Assembly (NCBI GenBank): GCA_016291895.1
Contig: JAEEZO010000062.1
Coordinates: 1-19,866 of the forward strand
Source of the DNA: Caryophanales bacterium
Lineage (GTDB): Bacteria > Bacillota_I > Bacilli_A > RF39 > UBA660
Length of the DNA: 19,866 bases
Direction of reading: 5' to 3'
Shown one piece after another: positions 13,618 through 19,866 of this stretch. The notes beneath the pieces are model-generated. The model saw only the letters and a list, made by a program, of their open reading frames with translations, ran no database searches and was not told the origin of the DNA. The position numbers and the translations under genes are program-made. Numbering within the stretch: the first letter of the stretch is position 1; the number at the start of each line of letters is the position of its first letter.

Positions 13618-15549
13618 CTAACTTGATATCTTGATACTACTTCCTAATGTTACAACGACAGCATTCTTTGATGAACTCTTAACATAATATCTTGGTATCT
13701 TACTACTAAAGACACCGTCACACACTTTAGCACCACCAGTAATTATTAAATATTTAGGATTCATATTATTAGCAGCTTTCTTACTATTTTTAAAAGCACA
13801 TGAACCATAGCCATGATGTGGTATTTTTAAAATATCAAGATTTTGGAATTCACTTTTCTTAGATAAATTTAACATATAGGCTACATTATCAGAATAACTA
13901 TAAAAGTCACCTGTTAATAGAATTCGGTATCCGTTTGTTTTTACAAATTCTAATACTGTATTACCATTTTCATTATCGTGAATTACTTGACTGGTATTAT
14001 ATAGATTAATTGTCATATCTTGGAAAACAAAACCTTTTCCATCAGTAAAACTTTTATCAATATATGTTATTGGAATCTTTTTTTCATTAGCTTTATTAAT
14101 TGCATTATTATATCTTGTTTTATTTGTACTTGACTTAGAATCTTTACCTAAATATGTTTTAATATATAGTTTTCCAACTGGTAGTTTATCTGCTAAATAA
14201 ACAAAACCACCAATATGATCATTGTGATTATGCGTAATTAAAACAAAATCTAATTTTTTTACACCAACACTTTTTAAATAATCATATACATATTTTTGAT
14301 CAGTAGCATCACTCAAACCGGTATCAATCATTGAAAAATGCCCATTAGATTCAAGAAGAATTGCATCTCCTGCTGCTGTAGTACTAACACTTTGTTTAAT
14401 AAAATGAATCTTTTCCGTTGTTGAAGCTACTGGTTTCTTTTTAACAGTAACTTTTACTTCTTTTGATACTTTCTTCGTACTATCTTCTATTTTTATTGTT
14501 ACAGTACCTGCTTTTAATCCTTTAACACTACCATTTGATACTGTTGCAATACTTGGATCACTACTTGTCCATGTAAGTGTTTTATTAGTTGCATTACTAG
14601 GTTCAATTGTAGTTTTAACAAGGATAGAATTACCAATGTATACAGAATAACTATCTTTATCAGTCTTAATTGCTGTAACAGGAATATTATTTTCAACAAC
14701 ATTAATCGTTCTTGTTAACTTCTTTTCAGTAGAACCAACTTTTAATTTATAAGTTAGTGTATATTTACCTACTTTATTTGTATCAACATTACCACTAATA
14801 GAAACATTACTACTATAATCTTTGCCATCACTACCAGTAGCTTTAAATCCTGGATCAGTAAATCTTGTACCAACAGTTAAAGTTATATTTTTATTACCTT
14901 TTAAAGCAAAAGTAATAGTTACCTTTTCTTTAACTGTTACTTTAACAGTCTTAGATACCTTACCTGAACTATCTTTAATAATAATATTGGCTGTACCTTT
15001 ATTAACACCTTGAATTCTACCATTAGATACTTTTACAATATTATTATTACTACTAGACCATTTTAAATTCTTATTAGTTGCGTTCTTTGGTTCAACAGTT
15101 GCTTTAATAACAACTAATTCACCAACTTCAATAGAATAATTATCTTTACTAGTTTTTATTGAAGTAACAGGTACATCTTTATTAACAACATTAACAGTTC
15201 TTGTTAATTTTTTATTATTATTAGGAACACTTAAAGTATATGTAATAATATATCTACCAACTTTATTAGTATCAACGTTACCACTTACTGTTACATTATC
15301 ACTATAGTCTTTACCATCACTACCAATAGCTTTAAAACCAGGGTCAGTATACGTTGATCCTCTAGCGATACTTATTTCTTTATTACCTTTCAAACTAAAA
15401 TTTATGGTTATCTTTGTTTCGATTATTGGATCATCTTCAGGAATCTTCTTACTAAATAAAGATAGTCCATCAAAGGCCAAAAATAAAACTACACCAATAA
15501 TACATATAAATAAAAAAATCGATTTAATTGAATTTGATTTATTTTCCAT
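13618..15549 (-). CDS. Membrane-anchored protein with two DUF5011-Big_2 pairs and a ComEC-like metallo-beta-lactamase domain
   Basis: A 643-residue protein from ATG 15549, with GAGG 5 bases upstream; a GTG two codons earlier overlaps that site. One N-terminal membrane helix (about 10-27) leaves the rest outside. Ig-like domains follow: DUF5011 (46-123), Big_2 (126-206), DUF5011 (210-286) and Big_2 (289-369). The second pair is a clear duplicate of the first (both contain TDPGFKA.GSDGKDYS and GNVDTNKVG). Residues 380-641 form a metallo-beta-lactamase fold: HNHNDHIGG (metal ligands about 440-445), LLTGD (Asp548) and IPHHGYG (578-581). This motif set is that of the extracellular ComEC/Rec2 hydrolase domain, where it is tied to DNA uptake. 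Here no channel domain is present. The substrate could be nucleic acid or a phosphoester. No terminator precedes the asnS promoter. Transcribed divergently from ylmH. Confidence 0.9.
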   Translation of the reverse strand: MENKSNSIKSIFLFICIIGVVLFLAFDGLSLFSKKIPEDDPIIETKITINFSLKGNKEISIARGSTYTDPGFKAIGSDGKDYSDNVTVSGNVDTNKVGRYIITYTLSVPNNNKKLTRTVNVVNKDVPVTSIKTSKDNYSIEVGELVVIKATVEPKNATNKNLKWSSSNNNIVKVSNGRIQGVNKGTANIIIKDSSGKVSKTVKVTVKEKVTITFALKGNKNITLTVGTRFTDPGFKATGSDGKDYSSNVSISGNVDTNKVGKYTLTYKLKVGSTEKKLTRTINVVENNIPVTAIKTDKDSYSVYIGNSILVKTTIEPSNATNKTLTWTSSDPSIATVSNGSVKGLKAGTVTIKIEDSTKKVSKEVKVTVKKKPVASTTEKIHFIKQSVSTTAAGDAILLESNGHFSMIDTGLSDATDQKYVYDYLKSVGVKKLDFVLITHNHNDHIGGFVYLADKLPVGKLYIKTYLGKDSKSSTNKTRYNNAINKANEKKIPITYIDKSFTDGKGFVFQDMTINLYNTSQVIHDNENGNTVLEFVKTNGYRILLTGDFYSYSDNVAYMLNLSKKSEFQNLDILKIPHHGYGSCAFKNSKKAANNMNPKYLIITGGAKVCDGVFSSKIPRYYVKSSSKNAVVVTLGSSIKISS

Positions 15550-15617
15550 AAGCACCTCTATTATAAGTATATCATTTATTTTTGTTTTTTATATGATAAA
15601 ATATTTTTGGTGATTTT
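15550..15617. promoter_or_regulatory. Divergent promoter region between the MBL-fold gene and ylmH
   Basis: A 68-base AT-rich spacer separates two head-to-head genes. On the minus strand TGATATACT (15566-15574) is a good extended -10 for the MBL-fold gene, and TATAAT follows directly at 15560-15565. Neither has a recognisable -35. On the plus strand TGATAAAAT (around 15594) is the best -10 candidate for ylmH. Leaders would be very short in both directions. Confidence 0.4.
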
Positions 15618-16298
15618 ATGTATCTTGTTGAAAAAACTATTAATAAATTAAATAGTTATGGTCATACTTTCTTTCTTAAACCTAATGAACTTGATGAAGT
15701 TACAAGACATCTTAAAAAAAATAGTTATGAAGTTTATAAACCATATCCTTATAGTGAAAAAAATATTTTATATAAAAATAGATTTCCTGAGGTCGTTTTA
15801 TTTGAAATAATAACACCCACTGAATTAAGACATCAAGATATTATGGGAAGTTTATATAGTTTAAAAATAGAAGATAATTTATTTGGAGATATTGTAATAA
15901 ATAAAGATCATTATTATGTTTATGTTTTAGAAAACTATCGCTATTATTTTGAAAGTGAATTAAAGAAAATAAGTAACGTCAATATTAAACTTAATGAAGT
16001 AGATTTAAGTACAATGGATGACTATGTACCAAAATTTGAATATTTAAAAGTAATAACATCAAGTTTAAGACTAGATAGTGTTATTGCTAGAACAATAAAA
16101 ACGAATAGAGATACAGTTAAGGATTTAATAAAAGATAAACAAGTTGTATATAATTATGAAATATTAAAAGATCCTGATAAACTTATTAAAGAAAACGATA
16201 CTTTTTCTATAAGAAAGATTGGTAAATTTAGATTTAATAAGATTATTGCAAATACCAAAAAAGATAATTTAATTTTAGAAGTATTAAAATATCAATAA
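15618..16298 (+). CDS. ylmH: YlmH-family S4-domain RNA-binding protein
   Basis: A 226-residue protein and the only plus-strand gene in the window. The middle part carries the YlmH signature LRHQDIMGSLYSLKI..LFGDIVI (about 70-94). The C-terminal S4 RNA-binding domain spans about 149-202 (SLRLDSVIARTIKTNRDTVKDLIKDKQVVYN). Bacillus YlmH is about 30 residues longer, the difference being at the N-terminus. Family members bind the large ribosomal subunit with stalled peptidyl-tRNA and contribute to ribosome-associated quality control in Bacillus. The gene usually sits in the division cluster near sepF and divIVA, which is not seen here. GGTGATT lies directly before ATG at 15618. It ends in a bidirectional terminator shared with the convergent Gln/Asn-rich gene. 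Confidence 0.88.
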   Translation: MYLVEKTINKLNSYGHTFFLKPNELDEVTRHLKKNSYEVYKPYPYSEKNILYKNRFPEVVLFEIITPTELRHQDIMGSLYSLKIEDNLFGDIVINKDHYYVYVLENYRYYFESELKKISNVNIKLNEVDLSTMDDYVPKFEYLKVITSSLRLDSVIARTIKTNRDTVKDLIKDKQVVYNYEILKDPDKLIKENDTFSIRKIGKFRFNKIIANTKKDNLILEVLKYQ

Positions 16299-16327
16299 AA
16301 AAAGTATTGAATTTCAATACTTTTTTT
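16297..16327. terminator. Bidirectional terminator between convergent genes
   Basis: Seven A, then GTATTGA / TCAATAC, then seven T, giving a stem of up to 14 bp with a 3-base loop. It works on either strand and sits exactly between ylmH (stop 16296-16298) and the minus-strand gene ending at 16326. Both stop codons overlap it. Confidence 0.85.
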
Positions 16328-17255
16328 ATACATTCATATTAGTCATAAAATCAAGTAATGGATCACTATTTTTTTTCTCACTACTTTGAGCAGTGGAATT
16401 ATTAATAGACTTTGGTTCACTACCACCAAATTTTCCCATCATTAAATCGTTAACAGGATCACTTCCTTGATTTGGATCAGCAGAAACTTGTTGTTGATTT
16501 ACTTGAGGATTATCCATAGGCATTTGTTGATAACTAGCATCTGGCATATAATTTGCCATATTTGGGTCTTGATACATACCTTGCTCAGATATCATTCCTT
16601 GTTGATTTTGATACATATCTTGTTCAGGCATCATTTGTTGATTTTGATAATCAGGAATTTGGTTATTATAGTTATCCATTGATTGATAACTAGCATCTGG
16701 CATATAATTTGCCATATTTGGGTCTTGATACATACCTTGTTCAGGAACCATTTGTTGATTTTGATACATACCTTGTTCAGGAACCATTTGTTGATTTTGA
16801 TAATCAGGAATTTGATTATTATAGTTATCCATTGGTTCAGTACTATAAACAGCTTGTTGAATATTATTACCAATTGTATAATCAGGAACTTGATTGTTAG
16901 CATTCATCTCATTATTAGTTTCATTTGATTCATCTGGCATTTTCATTTTTGGTAATAATTGGTCTACCATCATTTTCATTCTTTCAATTGTATCATTTTT
17001 AGATGATAATGTACCTTTTGAAGAATGATCATCAAAATATATCTTTGTTTGAAGATCTTTAACTTTTTCTAAGGTAATTGTTATAGGATCACCTTTACTA
17101 AACATTCCACCTTTACCTTCTAATTCAATGGTAAAAGTGTTAATATCTTCATTAAGAACTTTAACTCCTATTCTATCAGCTGCTCTTTTTACTACATCAA
17201 ATACGTTATTAATGTTATTATATGCGAACATTATTTCTTTAGGTTTATTGTCCAT
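16326..17255 (-). CDS. Gln/Asn/Met/Pro-rich repeat protein with small N-terminal domain
   Basis: A 309-residue protein of unknown function, cytoplasmic by lack of signal peptide and membrane helix. Residues 1-105 look like a compact alpha/beta domain (AYNNINNVFDVVKRAADRIG, then beta strands, then a helix to MVDQLLPKMK). Residues 108-290 are low complexity, rich in Q, N, M, P, Y and D. Two long repeats (about 142-192 and 193-243) each start MDNYNNQIPDYQNQQ and end MANYMPDASYQ. Inside the first, a 12-residue unit is doubled exactly. The C-terminus holds two similar short motifs: SDPVNDLMMG (about 265-274) and SDPLLDFMT (about 297-305). GGAGG lies 5 bases before ATG at 17255. It starts 13 bases after the preceding gene, so the two are cotranscribed. 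The tract has a prion-like composition, but no function follows from that. Confidence 0.75.
   Translation of the reverse strand: MDNKPKEIMFAYNNINNVFDVVKRAADRIGVKVLNEDINTFTIELEGKGGMFSKGDPITITLEKVKDLQTKIYFDDHSSKGTLSSKNDTIERMKMMVDQLLPKMKMPDESNETNNEMNANNQVPDYTIGNNIQQAVYSTEPMDNYNNQIPDYQNQQMVPEQGMYQNQQMVPEQGMYQDPNMANYMPDASYQSMDNYNNQIPDYQNQQMMPEQDMYQNQQGMISEQGMYQDPNMANYMPDASYQQMPMDNPQVNQQQVSADPNQGSDPVNDLMMGKFGGSEPKSINNSTAQSSEKKNSDPLLDFMTNMNV
16528..16836. repeat. Duplicated 153-156 bp coding repeat
   Basis: Two near-identical direct repeats (about 16528-16683 and 16684-16836) inside the Gln/Asn-rich gene, offset by 153-156 bases. Long stretches are identical, so the duplication is recent or kept uniform by recombination. 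Confidence 0.85.
16731..16802. repeat. Exact tandem repeat of 36 bp, two copies
   Basis: Bases 16731-16766 and 16767-16802 are identical. They encode the doubled 12-residue unit around QMVPEQGMYQ. The repeat keeps the reading frame. It lies within one copy of the larger 153-156 bp duplication; the other copy has a diverged version. Confidence 0.9.
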
Positions 17256-17268
17256 AATAACCTCCTAA

Positions 17269-18114
17269 TTAGTATTCTTTATAAAATTTATTTAATATCT
17301 CATCTTGTGTTAAAGCTTTTTCAAAAGTATATTCTAAAGCAAGTTTTTTAGTATCTTCATCAAATCCAAAGACTTCTTCATGACATTTTAAAGTAAATGT
17401 TTTATCTTTAAATACTAATTCGTATTCAACTTCGCCTTCTTTAAAGAATGAATCAGATGTTAATAAAGTATCACTCTTGATTGTGAATTTTTCACTAAAG
17501 CTTATTTCTTTATTATCTAAATCAACTTGAACTTCTTTATCATTTATTTGATAAACATATAGAGTATAATCTCCGCCTTTATAGATACCACTATATTTTG
17601 ATTCTTCTAAATATTTAGGATCACCTACAGCTTCTTTATAAACATTCTCTTTAGAGTATTCTGCTACTTTATTATATAGTCCTGTATCAGCAGCTACAGT
17701 ACCATTTTCTTCTTTTGGATGGTAAATTAGTTCAATTCCATTTTCAACTAATTTAAATTCGAAATAATCATCAAAATGATTATCTTCTTTAGCCATTTCA
17801 CCATTAACGGTTGCAGTTCCGATGAAGTTACCACCAATTACATAATAAAATGAATTATTACTTTTTTTATGAATATACATTTTAGTTTCTTTAGCTAAAT
17901 ATATACCTTCATATTTAGAAGCATAATCTTCTTCTTTTTTATCAGTTGGTTTCTCTGGAGTTTCTGGTGTACCGCTACTACTATCTTTAGACGCAAAGAT
18001 AAAATATCCTCCTATACCACATACTATTAAAGCTATTAAGATAACTCCTATTACCATAACATTATTTTTTTTCTTTGGTTCAATTGAAACATTGTTAAAA
18101 TTACTTTCATTCAT
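17269..18114 (-). CDS. Membrane-anchored protein with two related beta-rich domains
   Basis: A 281-residue protein that I do not recognise. A short cytoplasmic tail with KKKNN is followed by a membrane helix (about 19-41), then a Ser/Pro/Thr/Glu spacer (43-62). Two extracytoplasmic halves share a pattern: SKYEGIYLAKETKMYIHKK (about 66-84) and SKYSGIYKGGDYTLYVYQI (172-190), each followed by beta-strand-like stretches, and ending ELIYH and FTLKCH. This suggests an internal duplication of a lipocalin- or META-like small beta-barrel, but the fold is a guess. Only one Cys occurs in the outer part. GGAGATGAT precedes ATG at 18114. It is the first gene of a pair with the Gln/Asn-rich protein (13-base gap). 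A terminator for the previous unit lies 32 bases upstream. Confidence 0.7.
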   Translation of the reverse strand: MNESNFNNVSIEPKKKNNVMVIGVILIALIVCGIGGYFIFASKDSSSGTPETPEKPTDKKEEDYASKYEGIYLAKETKMYIHKKSNNSFYYVIGGNFIGTATVNGEMAKEDNHFDDYFEFKLVENGIELIYHPKEENGTVAADTGLYNKVAEYSKENVYKEAVGDPKYLEESKYSGIYKGGDYTLYVYQINDKEVQVDLDNKEISFSEKFTIKSDTLLTSDSFFKEGEVEYELVFKDKTFTLKCHEEVFGFDEDTKKLALEYTFEKALTQDEILNKFYKEY

Positions 18115-18145
18115 TTATATCATCTCCTACTATATAGAATAACAT

Positions 18146-18173
18146 AAAAAAGAATTATTTTTTAATAATTCTT
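18146..18173 (-). terminator. Rho-independent terminator after the DUF4097-like gene
   Basis: A 10-bp perfect stem AAGAATTATT / AATAATTCTT with a 4-base loop (18150-18173), followed by a T-run on the minus strand. It lies 26 bases after the stop codon. Confidence 0.75.
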
Positions 18174-18199
18174 TTATTTTAATAAAATTATTACGTAAA

Positions 18200-19288
18200 C
18201 TATTCAACTACTTTTAATTTATAACCGTTATAAAGATAATTATTACATTCAAATTCAAAAGTTACTTTACCTGTATCTTTTTCATTAAAAGTATATATTG
18301 TAGTATTATCTTCACAAGATTCTTCAGTCTTCTCACCTAACTTGGTATTACCAATCATATTATAGTAATAGAAAATATCTTCATTACTTGTATATGTTTT
18401 TGTTTCCTTACCTGCTTCTGTGTATTTCGTAATTTCAATATTTGCTACTTCTTCTAATTTAATTCGTTGAAAAACTTCGATATCACTTATTTTTTCATAA
18501 GAATCTTTTATATTAAATACATCAATATCTCCTGCATCAACATCTATCAATAAAGTAATATCTGAATCATTATTACTACCACTTACATTAATATTTCCCA
18601 TTTTTGTCTTAGCATCAATCTTGAAATCTCTATTTTTATCAATCATAACATCACCTAAATTAACTTTAATAGATGAATCTTTATCTAATGTTATTTCACC
18701 AATAATTACATCACCAGCATCTAAATTAATATCTAAAGCATTATTAACTTTATAAAGATTAATATCACCCACATTTACTTTGGCTTTAACTTCACTAATG
18801 TCTCTTATGGTAACATCACTAACATCTAAATCTAGATTAGCGTAAGCTTTAGGAAACTCTTCAAAATAGACATCTCCTACATTACCTTTAATTGTAATAT
18901 TACTTTCACTATCACTTGGTAATTCAACAGAAATTAAAGAAAGATGATCTGTTTTAAATATATTTTTCTTTTCTTTTACGTTTAAAGAAATGTTTAAAAC
19001 ATTATCTTCTAATTCAACCTTATAATTATCAGGATTATCAGAGAATAGTTTAACATGAATATTATTATCATCACTTGTATCTAATCTTACATTAGCAACA
19101 TTAAAATTAATATTAATATTTTGCGTATATTCAACCTCTTTTTCCATAATTTCTTTATTACTTAAGACATTCTTATGATAATCTCCAATTTGATTAAATA
19201 TTTTAGTCATGTAAAAAAAAGTACCAATTATTACAAGGAAAATAACAATAACCATACTAGAAACAAATAATTTAACAGCTTGATTCAT
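18200..19288 (-). CDS. Membrane-anchored DUF4097/LiaG-like beta-ladder protein
   Basis: A 362-residue protein. One N-terminal membrane helix (about 8-28) leaves the bulk outside. Residues 60-260 carry the recurring rung pattern V..GD[VI].[IV] : GNVGDVYF (135-142), VNVGDINL (171-178), LDAGDVII (189-196), VNLGDVMI (209-216), TKMGNINV (228-235) and VDAGDIDV (250-257). This short-rung beta-solenoid is typical of DUF4097 (putative adhesin, as in LiaG-type proteins of cell-envelope stress operons). Residues 262-362 form a separate, less regular domain with two cysteines (C325, C348) that could form a disulfide. GAGG lies 7 bases before ATG at 19288. It follows the Cys-rich gene by 17 bases and shares its transcript. 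No LiaRS-like sensor is present in the window, so an envelope-stress role is only a family hint. Confidence 0.8.
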   Translation of the reverse strand: MNQAVKLFVSSMVIVIFLVIIGTFFYMTKIFNQIGDYHKNVLSNKEIMEKEVEYTQNININFNVANVRLDTSDDNNIHVKLFSDNPDNYKVELEDNVLNISLNVKEKKNIFKTDHLSLISVELPSDSESNITIKGNVGDVYFEEFPKAYANLDLDVSDVTIRDISEVKAKVNVGDINLYKVNNALDINLDAGDVIIGEITLDKDSSIKVNLGDVMIDKNRDFKIDAKTKMGNINVSGSNNDSDITLLIDVDAGDIDVFNIKDSYEKISDIEVFQRIKLEEVANIEITKYTEAGKETKTYTSNEDIFYYYNMIGNTKLGEKTEESCEDNTTIYTFNEKDTGKVTFEFECNNYLYNGYKLKVVE

Positions 19289-19305
19289 TTTATACCTCTT
19301 TTATT

Positions 19306-19638
19306 CTATTTATTATCTTCTAACATTTCACTTAATATTCTTGAACCTATTCCAATATTATCATTACAAACTCTTCCATTTTTTATTAAATCTAAACATT
19401 TAGTATATTTAAATTCTTGAATAAACTTTTCTTCATAGATAGGGATTAAATCTTCTTTTCCTAAATCTTTTAAAATCTTTTGACAAGTTAATAAAACACC
19501 ACATTTACCATCAATACTACGAGGTGCTGGAAAATCTTCTTTAATATCGTAATCATCACAAAAAGCATGATAAACGGCATATGAACATAAATGTCCCTCT
19601 TTATGTATCTTTCTTGCTAATTCTTCATATTTATTCAT
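19306..19638 (-). CDS. C_GCAxxG_C_C-family-like Cys-rich protein
   Basis: A 110-residue soluble protein with six cysteines: C18, C27, C46, C52, C81 and C91. The order YHxCxxAV (about 15-22), DGKCGVLLTCQKI (43-55), then KCLDLI (80-85) and VC (90-91) matches the plan of the C_GCAxxG_C_C family, small proteins thought to be redox-active or metal-binding, often near redox genes. The central motif here is CGVLLTC rather than the usual CGA/CGCA form. GGTGATAAT directly precedes ATG at 19638, and a TGTTATAAT -10 box lies upstream. It is the first gene of a pair with the DUF4097-like protein. The partner is extracytoplasmic, so the pairing does not explain the function. Confidence 0.75.
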   Translation of the reverse strand: MNKYEELARKIHKEGHLCSYAVYHAFCDDYDIKEDFPAPRSIDGKCGVLLTCQKILKDLGKEDLIPIYEEKFIQEFKYTKCLDLIKNGRVCNDNIGIGSRILSEMLEDNK

Positions 19639-19653
19639 ATTATCACCATTGTC

Positions 19654-19662
19654 ATTATAACA
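19654..19662 (-). promoter_or_regulatory. Extended -10 promoter element for the Cys-rich gene
   Basis: The minus strand reads TGTTATAAT immediately after the T-run of the upstream terminator, about 15 bases before the ATG. Any -35 would fall inside the terminator hairpin, and none is recognisable. The element therefore relies on the extended -10 alone. Confidence 0.45.
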
Positions 19663-19692
19663 AAAAAATAGAAAAGATAAAACTTTTCTATT
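19662..19692 (-). terminator. Rho-independent terminator of the TRIC-like gene
   Basis: A 10-bp perfect stem AATAGAAAAG / CTTTTCTATT with a 6-base loop (19667-19692), followed by seven T on the minus strand. It begins 8 bases after the stop codon at 19701. Confidence 0.85.
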
Positions 19693-19700
19693 TTTATATT

Positions 19701-19866
19701 TTATGCTTTAGGTAAACTCCAATGAAAGTGAGCAGCTAAAACTCTTAAAATAAAGATAATGGATGCACTTATAAGCATAGCAGCAAGACTTCCTACAATA
19801 TTCCATAAAATAACACATACTATAGCGCCAATTAATGCGGCATTAGCATAAAAGTGTTTTATAAAG
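19701..19866 (-). CDS. C-terminus of a TRIC/UPF0126-family membrane protein (runs off the right edge)
   Basis: The last 54 codons of a minus-strand gene that enters from beyond base 19866. The reading frame gives KHFYANAALIGAIVCVILWN, then a second hydrophobic stretch and the ending RVLAAHFHWSLPKA. The YA.AALIGA motif and the LRLLA...W.LP ending are typical of the last part of trimeric intracellular cation channel family proteins (formerly UPF0126, YadS/YvgT-like). These have two repeated three-helix units and are thought to be cation channels, or glycine transporters by annotation. Only the C-terminal helices are visible, so the call rests on these motifs. A strong terminator follows the stop. 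Confidence 0.75.
   Translation of the reverse strand, partial: FIKHFYANAALIGAIVCVILWNIVGSLAAMLISASIIFILRVLAAHFHWSLPKA

Noticed and set aside
16528..16836. CRISPR-like or origin-like direct repeats
   Set aside because: The repeats are in frame, have no unique spacers and code for protein repeats. No cas genes or DnaA boxes are nearby.
16631..16928. Several repeated short frames on both strands over the repeat tract
   Set aside because: All reflect the same 36-bp and 156-bp repeats read in other frames. Only the minus-strand frame of the 309-residue gene has a ribosome binding site and a folded N-terminal domain.

Overview
The window is a compact, AT-rich stretch (roughly 30% G+C by eye) of a low-GC Gram-positive chromosome. 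An rpsD-ezrA neighbourhood, a YlmH-type S4 protein, an asnS T-box leader, AGGAGG/GGTGAT ribosome binding sites and many Ig-like surface modules point to an uncultured member of the Bacilli (RF39/Erysipelotrichia-like gut lineages are my best guess; this is inference). TGA acts as a stop (gene at 11444) and Trp is TGG, so the code is standard table 11, not the Mycoplasma code. All but one complete gene lie on the minus strand. No rRNA, tRNA, CRISPR array, IS element or phage gene was seen, and no gap exceeds about 300 bases except the asnS T-box leader.

Layout, read in transcription order (right to left). 19866-19701: C-terminus of a TRIC/UPF0126-like channel with its terminator. 19638-18200: a two-gene unit, a C_GCAxxG_C_C-type Cys-rich protein and a membrane-anchored DUF4097/LiaG-like beta-ladder protein. 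18114-16326: a second two-gene unit, an anchored duplicated beta-domain protein and a Gln/Asn/Met-rich repeat protein. It converges on plus-strand ylmH (15618-16298) through a shared bidirectional terminator. 15549-13618: an anchored protein with two DUF5011-Big_2 pairs and a ComEC-like metallo-beta-lactamase domain. 13611-11940: sigma-A promoter, T-box leader with an AAC specifier, and asnS. 11881-9257: three genes of unknown role, including an AAA_14/DUF4143 ATPase whose catalytic motifs look eroded. 9230-6585: small membrane protein, asnB and an unrecognised 164-residue protein. 6535-4533: zinc-ribbon membrane protein, an extreme Asp/Glu/Tyr-rich surface protein, and an anchored beta-propeller-like protein. 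4532-3739: rpsD with a structured leader. 3673-419: an NlpC/P60-like/DUF11/Big_2 surface protein and two zinc-ribbon membrane proteins. 312-1: the N-terminus of ezrA.

How the genes fit together: conserved housekeeping genes (rpsD, ezrA, asnS, asnB, ylmH) are interleaved with fast-evolving envelope proteins. About ten of the gene products carry a membrane anchor or signal peptide. asnS is controlled by uncharged tRNA-Asn through its T-box, and asnB next to it makes asparagine. The DNA is tightly packed: several stop codons lie inside terminator hairpins, and several promoters overlap the 3' end of the preceding gene. No complete new multi-gene system could be demonstrated. The best leads are the mosaic zinc-ribbon membrane family, the Asp/Glu/Tyr-rich surface protein, the surface-anchored ComEC-like hydrolase, and the two-lobed NlpC/P60-like protein with a degenerate second lobe.
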